64,000 nt of DNA from Lysobacteraceae bacterium P (GTDB taxonomy: Bacteria > Pseudomonadota > Gammaproteobacteria > Xanthomonadales > Xanthomonadaceae): contig SCOX01000002.1 of the NCBI GenBank assembly GCA_005503055.1, forward strand, positions 62,001 to 126,000, written 5' to 3'. Position numbers and translations under genes: made by a program. The notes under the pieces were generated by a model, which was given only the letters and a program-made list of their open reading frames with translations, ran no database searches and was not told the origin of the DNA. Shown one piece after another: positions 36,847 through 45,019 of this stretch; the stretch's first letter is position 1; each line of letters starts with the position of its first letter.

Positions 36847-37650
36847 TCAGGGCGCCGCGGTGGCGGGAGCGGCGTCGCGCGTGGCATCGGCCCAGGTGAA
36901 GGATTGCTCGATCGCGGCGCCGGAGCGCGGCACCAGCCGCACCGCCACGCGCACCGGCGCGAAATCGGCGGGCAGGAAGACATCGCCTTCGACCTGCTGG
37001 AAGTATTTGAAGGAGTAGGTCATGCCCGGTGCGTCGGGCTGCTGGCGCAGCGCCGGCCACGTCAGTTTTTCCAGCTTGCCCGCGCGCGTGCCCTCGATCG
37101 ACAGCGTGAGCTGGCCGGTGCTGACCGCGCCGCGGTTGAGGTTCTGGGTCAGCGTTCCGGTGAAGTGCCAGGCGGTGTCGTTCTGCGGTTGCAGCTTCAG
37201 CGAATGCACCGCCAGGCCACGACGCTGCGCGGTGCTGCCGACCAGGCGTTCGTAGAAGGCAACGTCGGCGCGCAGGCCGGCGATTTCCTCGTCGCGTTCG
37301 GCCAGCGTGCTCTGCAGGTCGCGGTTGGCATCGCGGCTGATCTGGTCGGAGCGGCCCAGCGTGGTCACGCGTTGCTGGAGCAGGTCGATCTGGCCCTGCT
37401 GGCCACGCCGTTCGCGCTGGCTGTCTTCCAGCTGCGCGGCCGGGCTGTCCGGGGCCGGCGCGAACACGCGCCATGCGCCCCACAGGCCGAACAGCATCGA
37501 CACCGCGACGAGGCCGAGCAGGAGCGGGCCGCCGCGACCGACCAGGGCGTCGCGTGCGGACGACGGCGCGGCGACGGTCTCGGTCGGGCGACCGACAGGC
37601 TCGCCCGCCGGAGGGGGGGACGCGGACTGTTCGGGATCGCTCGGGGTCAT
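36847..37650 (-). CDS. DUF6776 membrane protein (paralogue 1)
   Basis: A 267-residue protein with a disordered N-terminus, one membrane helix (GPLLLGLVAVSMLFGLWGAWRVF, ~41-63), a coiled coil (~75-135: DSQRERRGQQGQIDLLQQRVTTLGRSDQISRDANRDLQSTLAERDEEIAGLRADVAFYERLVG) and a C-terminal beta domain. The signature RSDQISRxANxxxQ...AFYERLVG is shared with the gene at 38173, so the two are paralogues flanking the bactofilin gene. Function unknown; role in envelope or cell shape is inferred from the bactofilin link. Confidence 0.85.
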   Translation of the reverse strand: MTPSDPEQSASPPPAGEPVGRPTETVAAPSSARDALVGRGGPLLLGLVAVSMLFGLWGAWRVFAPAPDSPAAQLEDSQRERRGQQGQIDLLQQRVTTLGRSDQISRDANRDLQSTLAERDEEIAGLRADVAFYERLVGSTAQRRGLAVHSLKLQPQNDTAWHFTGTLTQNLNRGAVSTGQLTLSIEGTRAGKLEKLTWPALRQQPDAPGMTYSFKYFQQVEGDVFLPADFAPVRVAVRLVPRSGAAIEQSFTWADATRDAAPATAAP

Positions 37651-37702
37651 GCCGGTCGCCGTGGGAAGACGGCGCCCAGCCTACCGCGTGCGGGGGTGAC
37701 GG

Positions 37703-38119
37703 TCAGCGCAGGGCGACGGCGACGTCCAGATCCGCTTCAGCCACGGCGTGGCCTTCGTGGGCGCCGGCATGGATCAGGCGGCCGGTGAGGACCGAGCCGG
37801 CGAGCATCTCGACCACCTGGTAGTGGACGTTGCCTTGCACGCGGGCCTTGGCGGCCAGTTCGACGCGCTCGCTGGCGTAGACGTCGCCGTCGAGCCGGCC
37901 GTTGATGATGACGACCGGGGCGCGCACCTCGCCTTCGATGCTGCCCTGCTCGGCCAGCGTGATGGTGGCGCGCTGGCCGTCCTCGGCGATGACCCTGCCG
38001 ACGATCCGGCCTTCGACATACAGGCCGCCGCTGAAACGCAGGTCGCCGTGCAGGACGACCTGCGAGCCGATGAGGGTGTCGACCTGGCCATCGGCCTGCA
38101 TGGGTTTGCTCTTGAACAT
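37703..38119 (-). CDS. Bactofilin
   Basis: A 138-residue polymer-forming bactofilin (DUF583): TLIGSQVVLHGDLRFSGGLYVEGRIVGRVIAE followed by repeats of ~16-17 residues of the beta-helix pattern (ATITLAEQGSIEGEVRAPVVIINGRLDGDVYASERVELAAKARVQGNVHYQVVEM). Bactofilins form membrane-associated filaments that position peptidoglycan enzymes. The start is at 38119 (MFKSKPM), where the usual short basic N-terminus begins. It sits between two DUF6776 paralogues on the same strand, within ~55 bp of each. Confidence 0.93.
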   Translation of the reverse strand: MFKSKPMQADGQVDTLIGSQVVLHGDLRFSGGLYVEGRIVGRVIAEDGQRATITLAEQGSIEGEVRAPVVIINGRLDGDVYASERVELAAKARVQGNVHYQVVEMLAGSVLTGRLIHAGAHEGHAVAEADLDVAVALR

Positions 38120-38172
38120 CTGGGTACTTCCGGTTGCGCCGCCGGTCGGGCCGGCGGATGGGGATTCGAAGG

Positions 38173-38907
38173 TCAGGTGGTGGCGCCGCGTTCCCAGCCG
38201 AGCGTCTGCTCGACCGCGACGTCGCCGCCGTCCAGCGAGACACGCACGCGCTGCGGGGTGAAGTCGGCCGGCAGCATGACGCTTCCGCCCAGCTGCTGGA
38301 AATAGCGGAACGAGTAATCCTGGGCGGGAACGTCGGCGCGCTGGTGGAGTTCGTCCCAACTCACGGTCGCCAGCTTTCCATCGCGAACGCCTTCCACGAT
38401 GAAGCGCAGGCGGCCGCGACTGATCGCGCCCTTGTTGAGGCTCTGGGTGAGCACGATCTGGTAGCGCCAGGTGCCGCCGGCCTCGGCGGCGAAGCGCGCC
38501 GAATGCACGCTCAGTCCCTTGGGTTGGCCGGTCGCGCCGACCAGGCGCTCGTAGAAGGCGAGGTTGGCGCGCAGGTCGGAGATTTCCTCCTCGCGCTCGG
38601 ACAACTCGCCCTGCACTTCCTTGTTGGCCGCACGGCTGATCTGGTCGGACCGCGACAGCGTGGCCTCGCGCTGGGCCAATTGCTCGGCCTGCGAACGCCA
38701 GCGGCGCAGTTCATCGTTGGCGGCGTCGAGCTGGGCAGTGATGGCGGGAAGTCGCGGCGCGGCATGGCGCTCGGCGCCGACCCACACCCCCACCAGCGAA
38801 GCCAGCCACGCCACCGACAGGACGGCAGCGATCAGCGGCCGGCGATCCGGCCGTTGCTGGACGATCGTGAAGCGCGGCGGCGGTGGCCTGCGCGGCGGCT
38901 TGTTCAT
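38173..38907 (-). CDS. DUF6776 membrane protein (paralogue 2)
   Basis: A 244-residue homologue of the gene at 36847: basic Pro-rich N-terminus, one membrane helix (LIAAVLSVAWLASLVGVWVG, ~25-44), coiled coil with LSRSDQISRAANKEVQGELSEREEEISDLRANLAFYERLVGATGQ (~85-128), then a C-terminal domain with the paralogous strands TWRYQIVLTQSLNKGAISRGRLRFIVEG and YSFRYFQQLGGSVMLPADFTPQRVRV. It opens the three-gene unit with the bactofilin in the middle. Confidence 0.85.
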   Translation of the reverse strand: MNKPPRRPPPPRFTIVQQRPDRRPLIAAVLSVAWLASLVGVWVGAERHAAPRLPAITAQLDAANDELRRWRSQAEQLAQREATLSRSDQISRAANKEVQGELSEREEEISDLRANLAFYERLVGATGQPKGLSVHSARFAAEAGGTWRYQIVLTQSLNKGAISRGRLRFIVEGVRDGKLATVSWDELHQRADVPAQDYSFRYFQQLGGSVMLPADFTPQRVRVSLDGGDVAVEQTLGWERGATT

Positions 38908-38983
38908 AAGCGTCTTTCCGGCGATTGCGGTCGCCGGATCCCCAGCCCCTATACTTCGATGGACAGTCTAGCGAGGGAGCGAC

Positions 38984-39565
38984 ATGACGGATGCGCACCT
39001 GTTCGCAGTTGGCGTAGTGCTGGCCTGGCTGGCCGGGATTCGGGTCTACCTGACGGTGTTCGGCGTGGGCCTGGCGGGCTACTTCGGCTGGCTGGACCTG
39101 CCGCAGGCGCTGGAGGTTACCGCCTCGCCCTGGGTTCTGGGCGTTTCGGGGCTGCTCGCGGCGGGCGAGTTTTTCGCCGACAAGATTCCGGGAGTCGATT
39201 CGGGCTGGGATCTGCTGCACACCCTGCTTCGCGTGCCGGCCGGGGCCTTCCTGGCCGCGGCGACGCTCTCGCCCGACGGGCACCTCGGTGCGGGTGCGCT
39301 GGCGGCGGGCGCCGGCGTGGCGCTCACCAGTCACGTACTCAAGTCCGGCTCCCGCGCCCTGCTCAACACCTCGCCGGAACCGGTGAGCAACTGGACGGCC
39401 TCGATCACCGAGGATGTCGCCACCGTGGGCGGGCTGGCGCTGGTGTTCGCGCACCCGTGGATCGCGCTCGCCATCGTGGTGCTGATCAGCGTGACGCTGG
39501 CCGTGCTGTTGTGGTGGGTATGGCGGATGCTGTTCCGGCGCGCGCCGCGACCCGGTCCCGTCTGA
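38984..39565 (+). CDS. DUF4126 membrane protein
   Basis: A 193-residue protein with several hydrophobic, Gly/Ala-rich segments and the DUF4126 signature: WLAGIRVYLTVFGVGLAGYFGWLDLP at the start, AAGEFFADKIPGVDSGWDLLHTLLRVPAGAFLAA in the middle, and ALLNTSPEPVSNWTASITEDVATVGGL before the last helices. Function unknown. It is divergent from the DUF6776/bactofilin unit and convergent with bfr, sharing a bidirectional terminator. Confidence 0.9.
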   Translation: MTDAHLFAVGVVLAWLAGIRVYLTVFGVGLAGYFGWLDLPQALEVTASPWVLGVSGLLAAGEFFADKIPGVDSGWDLLHTLLRVPAGAFLAAATLSPDGHLGAGALAAGAGVALTSHVLKSGSRALLNTSPEPVSNWTASITEDVATVGGLALVFAHPWIALAIVVLISVTLAVLLWWVWRMLFRRAPRPGPV

Positions 39566-39587
39566 CGTTCAACACCGCACGAACGAA

Positions 39588-39613
39588 AACGCCGCCGGGA
39601 GACCGGCGGCGTT
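39588..39613. terminator. Bidirectional terminator between DUF4126 gene and bfr
   Basis: An 11-bp perfect stem AACGCCGCCGG-GAGA-CCGGCGGCGTT is flanked by AAAA on the left and TTTT on the right, so it can work for both convergent genes. Confidence 0.9.
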
Positions 39614-39649
39614 TTGCATTCCTGGGCCCGGTCAGTGCGGGCGCCGGTT

Positions 39650-40120
39650 TCATTCTTCGAGCTTGGTGAGCAGGTAGTTCTGTTCGCCCAGGCGCTCGAT
39701 CAGCGACAGCTGGGTTTCGATCCAGTCGATGTGCTCTTCCTCGGAATCGAGGATGTCGGCGAACAGCTTGCGGCTGACGTAGTCGTTCGCCGATTCGCAG
39801 TACTTGATGGCTTCGCGCAGCACGGGCAGACCTTCCAGCTCCAGCGCCAGATCGCACGCCAGCAGTTCGCGCGGGTTCTCGCCGATGCGCAGTTTGCCCA
39901 GCGCCTGGAAGTTCGGAAGGCCTTCGAGGAAGAGGATGCGCTCCGACAACTTGTCGGCGTGCTTCATCTCGTCGATGGATTCCTTGTACTCGTGTTCGGC
40001 GAGTTCCTTCAGGCCCCAGTTCTTCAGCATCTTGGCGTGCAGGAAGTACTGGTTGATGGCGGTCAGCTCGTTGTAGAGCGCCTTGTTGAGGTATTCGATG
40101 ACCTTGGCGTCGCCCTTCAT
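39650..40120 (-). CDS. bfr: Bacterioferritin
   Basis: Bacterioferritin stores iron in a 24-mer with heme at subunit interfaces. The 156-residue protein starts [31 protein letters not shown], with ferroxidase Glu 18, DEMKHAD (Glu 51, heme-ligand Met 52, His 54), then [27 protein letters not shown] (Glu 94 region) and [16 protein letters not shown] (Glu 127/His 130). Length and start are standard. bfd lies ~115 bp upstream on the same strand. Confidence 0.98.
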   Translation of the reverse strand: MKGDAKVIEYLNKALYNELTAINQYFLHAKMLKNWGLKELAEHEYKESIDEMKHADKLSERILFLEGLPNFQALGKLRIGENPRELLACDLALELEGLPVLREAIKYCESANDYVSRKLFADILDSEEEHIDWIETQLSLIERLGEQNYLLTKLEE

Positions 40121-40234
40121 GGCCGGCCTCCGCGAACGTGGAATGGCGGCACTCTAGCCCGTTCAGGCCAGCGATGACGGAACGCGAATCGGCCGCGTCC
40201 GCGTCCGAGAATCAGTCTCGATTGAGAAAAAAGC

Positions 40235-40438
40235 TCAGGCGGCTTCCTGCATCACCGCGAAGGGCAGCTCGCGTACCGCGTGGGCGGCATCGAGCAGCGA
40301 GGCGGCCATGTCGAGGCAACTGCCGCAGTTGGCGCCGGCGCCGGTGCGCATGGTCAGCTCGGGCACGCTGCGGCAGCCCGCATCCGCGGCGGCGCGGATG
40401 TCGTGATCGGTGACCCCATTGCAGATGCAGACGTACAC
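40235..40438 (-). CDS. bfd: Bacterioferritin-associated ferredoxin
   Basis: Bfd donates electrons to bacterioferritin for iron release. The 67-residue protein begins VYVCICNGVTDHDIRAA with a GTG start (40438), carries the [2Fe-2S] ligand pattern CxC...CxxC (CIC and NCGSC) and the helix AAADAGCRSVPELTMRTGAG. The longer upstream frame has no homologous sequence, and the native start fits the family. A Fur box lies 56 bp upstream, so bfd should be induced by iron starvation. Confidence 0.93.
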   Translation of the reverse strand: MYVCICNGVTDHDIRAAADAGCRSVPELTMRTGAGANCGSCLDMAASLLDAAHAVRELPFAVMQEAA

Positions 40439-40493
40439 GGTGGCGGTATCGGATCGGGCAGCCGGAGCGACTGCGGAGCCATTTCGCCATGAA

Positions 40494-40508
40494 TGAGAAT
40501 GATTGTCA
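40494..40508. promoter_or_regulatory. Fur box upstream of bfd
   Basis: TGAGAATGATTGTCA matches the 7-1-7 Fur core TGAtAATnATTaTCA at 13 of 14 defined-type positions apart from two G for t/a. It is 56 bp before the bfd GTG and overlaps the end of rppH. Confidence 0.85.
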
Positions 40509-41105
40509 ATTAACCGGATCCTGACCGCGCGCCGGCTTCGCATCGCACCAGCGGGGCCTGCGGGAGTTGCGACCGCTGCGGTCCTGCCCCCGGAACTCCG
40601 GCTCGGGCTGCGGCACGGCCTGGGCCCCCGCTACCTGCCGTGCGGCCGGGGCCAGATGGCGCAGCGCGCGCGCGTAGACCCCGCGCTTGAAGATGACCAC
40701 ATGTTCAACGGGGTACCAGAAGTCCACCCAGCGCCAGTGGTCGAATTCAGGTTTATCGGTCAGATCCAGGCGCAGGTCCGATTCCTCGCCCATCAGCCGC
40801 AGCAGGAACCACACCTGCTTCTGGCCGATGCAGACCAGGCGGTCGTTGCGGCGGATAGCCCGCTGCGGCAGGCGGTAGCGCAGCCAGCCGGGGGTCGCGC
40901 CAAGGACCTCGACATGCTCGGGGAGCAGCCCGGTTTCCTCGCGGAGCTCGCGGTACATCGCCTCCAGCGGGGTCTCGTCGCTGTTCATCCCGCCCTGCGG
41001 GAACTGCCAGCCGTCGCGGTGCACGCGGCGCGCCCAGAAGAGGCGTCCGTCGGGGTGCATCAGGACGATGCCCACATTCGGTCGGTAGCCGTCCGGATCG
41101 ATCAC
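40506..41105 (-). CDS. rppH: RNA pyrophosphohydrolase
   Basis: RppH removes pyrophosphate from the 5' end of mRNA and starts decay. The 199-residue protein starts at a GTG (41105) followed by [16 protein letters not shown], the canonical start, with AGGAG 9 bp upstream. It has the Nudix box [27 protein letters not shown] and the [10 protein letters not shown] and [25 protein letters not shown] regions. The C-terminal ~40 residues are a long basic tail compared with E. coli RppH (176 residues). Confidence 0.94.
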   Translation of the reverse strand: MIDPDGYRPNVGIVLMHPDGRLFWARRVHRDGWQFPQGGMNSDETPLEAMYRELREETGLLPEHVEVLGATPGWLRYRLPQRAIRRNDRLVCIGQKQVWFLLRLMGEESDLRLDLTDKPEFDHWRWVDFWYPVEHVVIFKRGVYARALRHLAPAARQVAGAQAVPQPEPEFRGQDRSGRNSRRPRWCDAKPARGQDPVN

Positions 41106-41224
41106 GATGCGGACTCCTAAATTCACTGCCCCCGACTCTGCCACGGCCTCGACCGCAACGACAACCCGGCGCGGGCCGATTGACGGCACACCCTCCGGCA
41201 TGAATAATTCGCGGTTCTCCGCGA

Positions 41225-41301
41225 GGCTATGTAGCTCAGCCGGTTAGAGCACAGCACTCATAATGCTGGGGTCGGTGGTTCGAGTCCACCCATAGCCACC
41301 A
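41225..41301 (+). tRNA. tRNA-Met (CAT), elongator
   Basis: 77 nt including encoded CCA. The acceptor arms GGCTATG / CATAGCC pair, the D arm is GCTCAGCCGGTTAGAGC, the anticodon loop CTCATAA has CAT at 41259-41261, and the T arm is GGTGGTTCGAGTCCACC. The G1-C72 pair and close likeness to E. coli metT argue for elongator Met rather than initiator or Ile2. Confidence 0.96.
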
Positions 41302-41316
41302 CCGCGAGAGAACGCC

Positions 41317-41342
41317 AAAACCCGCAGCGATGCGGGTTTTTT
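41317..41342 (+). terminator. Terminator after tRNA-Met
   Basis: AAAACCCGCA-GCGA-TGCGGGTTTT followed by TT; 16 bp after the tRNA. Confidence 0.9.
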
Positions 41343-41439
41343 GTTGCCCGCCGGCAGCCACTCGCGCGGCCGACGCGTTGCACCATCAAGGGCGGTCCGG
41401 CCTTGCACGGCTTGGCGGCCAGCGCTCCGCGCGGCATCG

Positions 41440-41460
41440 TTATTGCGAATCATTTGCGTT
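41440..41460. promoter_or_regulatory. Probable Fur box upstream of the siderophore receptor
   Basis: The complement reads aacgcaaatgattcgcaata, close to the xanthomonad Fur-box pattern (aaatgattcgcaat); 9 of 14 to the general core. It lies ~55 bp before the receptor ATG. Confidence 0.6.
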
Positions 41461-41514
41461 TGCGGGGTTCCGCTGACCATAATCCGCCCCCTGTTCATAG
41501 GGGAAGCCGGATCG

Positions 41515-43611
41515 ATGTTGCGTTCCATGCGTTGCCGCCGCCTTGCGGTCCTGTCGTTGCTGGTGCCCACCGCACTGGCCTCGGCCATCGCCCACGCCCA
41601 GCAATCGGGCGACGACGCCCACGCACTCGACGGCGTCATCGTCATCGCCGAGCGCGCGACCACGGCCACCAAGACCGACACGCCGCTGATGGAAACGCCG
41701 CAGGCGATCAGCGTCGTGACGTCGCAGTTGTTCACCGATCGCGGCGCGCGCAACCTGCAGGAAACCCTGCGCTACAGCGCTGGCGTCACGGCCGACGCCT
41801 GGGGCCTGGACACGCGCGGCGACGCCAGCACGATCCGCGCGCTGGACCCGGTGCAATACCTGGATGGCATGCGCCGCCTCTACACCTTCAGCCCGATGGC
41901 GCGACCGGAGGTCTACGGCCTGGAGCGCGTGGAAGTGCTGCGCGGCCCTTCCTCCGTTCTGTACGGCGCAGGCGCCACCGGCGGCATCATCAATGCGATC
42001 AGCAAGCGCCCGAGCTTCCGGACCGCAGGCGAAGTCGGCCTGCAAATCGGCAACTTCGACCGCAAGCAGCTGCAGGGCGACATCACCGGCGCGCTGGGCG
42101 ACTCGGGCAACGTGGCCGGACGCCTGATTGGCGTCGTGCGCGACTCGGGCATGCAAACCGACGAGATCGACGACGACCGCATCTATATCGCCCCGTCCGT
42201 CACCTGGCGCGGCGAGCGCAGCAACCTGACGCTGATGGCGAGCTACCAGCGCGACGAGACCGCGTCGAGCCAGCAGTTCCTGCCCGTTGCCGCGACGCTG
42301 CACGCGCCGCCGGGTCGCAAGCTCGATCCGTCGACGTTCCTGGGCGACAAGGATTTCGACCAGCTCGACGCGCGCGTCGCCTCCGCCACGGTGCTGTTCG
42401 ACCACGCCTTCAACGACGTGGTGACGTGGCGCTCGAACCTGCGTTACATCGATTCGAAGACCGACTTCCGCGAGTTGTTCCCGGACACCTACAGCAACCC
42501 GGAGAATCCGTTCATCGATGACGAAGGTCGCGTGCTCAATCGCCTGAGCTATGGCGTGAAGCCGCACGATCGTATCCTCACCGCCGACAACTCCTTGCAG
42601 TTCGACTTCGCCACCGGCGCGTTCCAGCACGTGCTGCTGGCGGGCGTGGACTACACGGATTTCCGCGAGGACTCGTCGACGTTCTCGGGCATGGCCACGC
42701 CGATCGACATCTACAATCCGGTTTCGACCGGCGTGACGATCCCGGAATACCTGCCGCTGCCCGACCAGCGCACCACGCAGACCGGCGTCTACGTGCAGGA
42801 CCAGATCCGCTATGCCGATCGCGTCTCGCTGGTGCTGGGCGCGCGTCGCGACCGTGCCGTTTCCGAAACGCAGGGCCTGCCCGACCAGACCGACAATGCC
42901 ACCACGTACCGCGTGGGCCTGATCGGAGACGTCGGCGCCAACGTGTCGCCTTACGTGAGCTACACCGAATCGTTCCTGCCGGTTCCGGGCCAGGACCTTT
43001 ACGGCAACTCGTTCGAGCCGATGCGCGGCCATCAGGTCGAGACCGGCGTGAAATGGCAGCCCACGCGCAAAGCCATGTTCACGGCGGCGCTGTACAAGAT
43101 CACCGAGACCAACCGCCAGACCAACGATCCCGACAACGTGCTCAACGTCGTGCAGACGGGTGAGATCGAGTCCAAGGGCATCGAACTGGAAGGCGCGTAC
43201 GTCTTCGGCAACGACTTCACCGTCACCGCCAGCATCAGCCACAACGAGGCCGAAGTGACCCGCAGCAACTTCGCGCCGGAAGTCGGCCTGCGCCTCAACG
43301 ACACCCCGCAGGATCTGGCGTCGGTGTGGCTGGCCAAGGGCTTCCAGGTCGGCGACGACATGCTGCTGCGCGCGGGCCTGGGCGGCCGCTACGTGGGCGA
43401 TACGGTGTCGACCGGCGCCACCAGCACGGTCCGCACGCCCAGCTACACGCTGGCCGATGCCCTGCTGGAACTGCAGATGCCGTCGTGGATCTTCTCGCTG
43501 AACGTGACCAACCTGTTCGACAAGGAGTACTTCGCTCCTTGCCGCAACTTCGGCGACTGCTTCAGTGGCAACACGCGCACGATCGTCGGCACGGTCACGT
43601 ACCGGTTCTGA
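41515..43611 (+). CDS. TonB-dependent siderophore receptor
   Basis: An outer-membrane receptor of 698 residues with a signal peptide (cleaved after ~AHA, ~27). It has a TonB-box/plug domain (VIVIAERATTATKTDTPLMETPQAISVVTSQLFTDRGARNLQETLRYSAGV ... RVEVLRGPSSVLYGAGATGGIINAISKRP) and a 22-strand barrel ending LNVTNLFDKEYFAPCRNFGDCFSGNTRTIVGTVTYRF with a C-terminal Phe. The pattern is the FhuA/FpvA-like siderophore subgroup; the actual ligand cannot be told. It has a probable Fur box and its downstream PepSY gene completes an uptake unit. Confidence 0.95.
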   Translation: MLRSMRCRRLAVLSLLVPTALASAIAHAQQSGDDAHALDGVIVIAERATTATKTDTPLMETPQAISVVTSQLFTDRGARNLQETLRYSAGVTADAWGLDTRGDASTIRALDPVQYLDGMRRLYTFSPMARPEVYGLERVEVLRGPSSVLYGAGATGGIINAISKRPSFRTAGEVGLQIGNFDRKQLQGDITGALGDSGNVAGRLIGVVRDSGMQTDEIDDDRIYIAPSVTWRGERSNLTLMASYQRDETASSQQFLPVAATLHAPPGRKLDPSTFLGDKDFDQLDARVASATVLFDHAFNDVVTWRSNLRYIDSKTDFRELFPDTYSNPENPFIDDEGRVLNRLSYGVKPHDRILTADNSLQFDFATGAFQHVLLAGVDYTDFREDSSTFSGMATPIDIYNPVSTGVTIPEYLPLPDQRTTQTGVYVQDQIRYADRVSLVLGARRDRAVSETQGLPDQTDNATTYRVGLIGDVGANVSPYVSYTESFLPVPGQDLYGNSFEPMRGHQVETGVKWQPTRKAMFTAALYKITETNRQTNDPDNVLNVVQTGEIESKGIELEGAYVFGNDFTVTASISHNEAEVTRSNFAPEVGLRLNDTPQDLASVWLAKGFQVGDDMLLRAGLGGRYVGDTVSTGATSTVRTPSYTLADALLELQMPSWIFSLNVTNLFDKEYFAPCRNFGDCFSGNTRTIVGTVTYRF

Positions 43612-43639
43612 CAATCGCTTCTGATACATCGGGAACGCC

Positions 43640-44821
43640 ATGCAACGAAGCACGCTCAAGGTCTGGTTCCTGGTCCACAAGTGGACCGGCCTGGTGTGCA
43701 CGGTATTCCTGCTGATGCTCTGCCTTACCGGGCTGCCGCTGGTGTTCTGGGAGGAGATCTCCCACCTCACCGGCGCCGATGCGGATGTCGCACCGGCTCC
43801 GGCCGGCGCGCAACCGGCGAACATCGACGCGCTGGTGAACAAGGCACTCGCCGAGTATCCGGGCGACGTGCCGCTGTTCTTCGGCTGGGACGACCATTCG
43901 CCCAGCGTGTACGTGAACACCGGCGCGCGGCCCGACACGCCGCCGCCGGAAATGCACACGGCCGTGCTGCACCAGTACACGGGCGAGCTGCTGCCGGTCG
44001 CGCAGTTCAATGAAGGCGTGATGTATTTCCTGTATCGCCTGCACACCGATATCTTCGTCGGCCTGCCGGGGATGCTGTTTCTCGGCGCCATGGCGCTGCT
44101 GTTCGCGGTGGCGATCGTCTCGGGCGTGGTGCTGTACGGGCCGTTCATGCGCAAGCTGTCGTTCGGCACGCTGCGCACCGGTCGCAGCCGGCGCCTGGCC
44201 TGGCTCGATCTGCACAACGTGCTCGGCATCGTCACGCTGGGCTGGGCCTTCGTGGTCGGCATCACCGGTGCGATCAACACGCTCGCCGGTCCGCTCGAAC
44301 AAGCCTGGCAGTCGGACCAGCTGGGCGACTTCGCCAAGCAGTACGAAGGCCGTCCGCGCCCTGCGCGTCTGGCGTCGCTCGATGCCGCCATCGCGACCGC
44401 TCGTGCGGCCGAGCCGGAAATGAAACCGGCCTTCGTCAGTTTTCCCGGGACCGGCTACAGCGGCGACCACCACTACGGTGTGTTCATGCACGGCGACACG
44501 CCGCTGACCGAACGCCTGTATCGCCCCGTGCTGATCGACGCCGAAACCGGCGTCCTCACGGCACAGCCGCAACTGCCCGGCTACATGGCGACGCTGCTGC
44601 TCTCGCAGCCGCTGCATTTCGGTGACTACGGCGGCCTGCCGCTGAAAGTGCTGTGGGCGCTGCTCGACCTGCTGACCATCATCGTATTGGTCAGCGGGCT
44701 CTACTTGTGGTTCAAGCGCGGCAGCACCGAGTCGCGCATCGCCGAGATCGAACGCAGCGGCCTGGCAGAAGGCCCTGCACAAGCGCGCCTGACACAGGCA
44801 CGCGCCGGATCCGCGCCATGA
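43640..44821 (+). CDS. PepSY-associated TM helix protein (ferric-siderophore reductase-like)
   Basis: A 393-residue inner-membrane protein with the four-helix PepSY_TM layout: N-terminal LVHKWTGLVCTVFLLMLCLTGLPLVF, a periplasmic PepSY domain, FLYRLHTDIFVGLPGMLFLGAMALLFAVAIVSGVVLYGPF, WLDLHNVLGIVTLGWAFVVGITGAINTLAG and a last helix LLTIIVLVSGLYLWFKR. Histidines in the helices could bind heme. Such proteins, paired with siderophore receptors, reduce ferric siderophores. It starts 28 bp after the receptor and overlaps the next gene by ATGA. Confidence 0.9.
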   Translation: MQRSTLKVWFLVHKWTGLVCTVFLLMLCLTGLPLVFWEEISHLTGADADVAPAPAGAQPANIDALVNKALAEYPGDVPLFFGWDDHSPSVYVNTGARPDTPPPEMHTAVLHQYTGELLPVAQFNEGVMYFLYRLHTDIFVGLPGMLFLGAMALLFAVAIVSGVVLYGPFMRKLSFGTLRTGRSRRLAWLDLHNVLGIVTLGWAFVVGITGAINTLAGPLEQAWQSDQLGDFAKQYEGRPRPARLASLDAAIATARAAEPEMKPAFVSFPGTGYSGDHHYGVFMHGDTPLTERLYRPVLIDAETGVLTAQPQLPGYMATLLLSQPLHFGDYGGLPLKVLWALLDLLTIIVLVSGLYLWFKRGSTESRIAEIERSGLAEGPAQARLTQARAGSAP

Positions 44822-45006
44822 GCCAGCCTGCAACCGCTTCGCGCAATCCGCTCGTCGCCCCCGCATGGATCACGCTGGCCAGTTTTGTCGGCCTGGCCAG
44901 CGCGTTGGTCGGCGACGGTGTGTTCGACGTGATTTCGTGGCTCGTGTTCGCCACGCTGATCGGCCTGGCTGTTCGCGCCTGGGTGGAGCGCGAGCGCGGA
45001 CGCTGA
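44818..45006 (+). CDS. Small membrane protein of the siderophore-uptake operon
   Basis: A 62-residue protein with two hydrophobic segments (ITLASFVGLASALVGDGVFD and VISWLVFATLIGLAVRAWV). It starts within the stop of the PepSY gene (ATGA), so it is co-translated. Small proteins like this often follow PepSY_TM genes; the function is unknown, perhaps assembly or stability of the reductase. Confidence 0.75.
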   Translation: MSQPATASRNPLVAPAWITLASFVGLASALVGDGVFDVISWLVFATLIGLAVRAWVERERGR

Positions 45007-45019
45007 GCCGCGCACGACT

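Noticed and set aside
41440..44391. A 983-codon minus-strand frame opposite the siderophore receptor and PepSY genes
   Set aside because: Antisense to two clearly recognisable genes and with no domain of its own.
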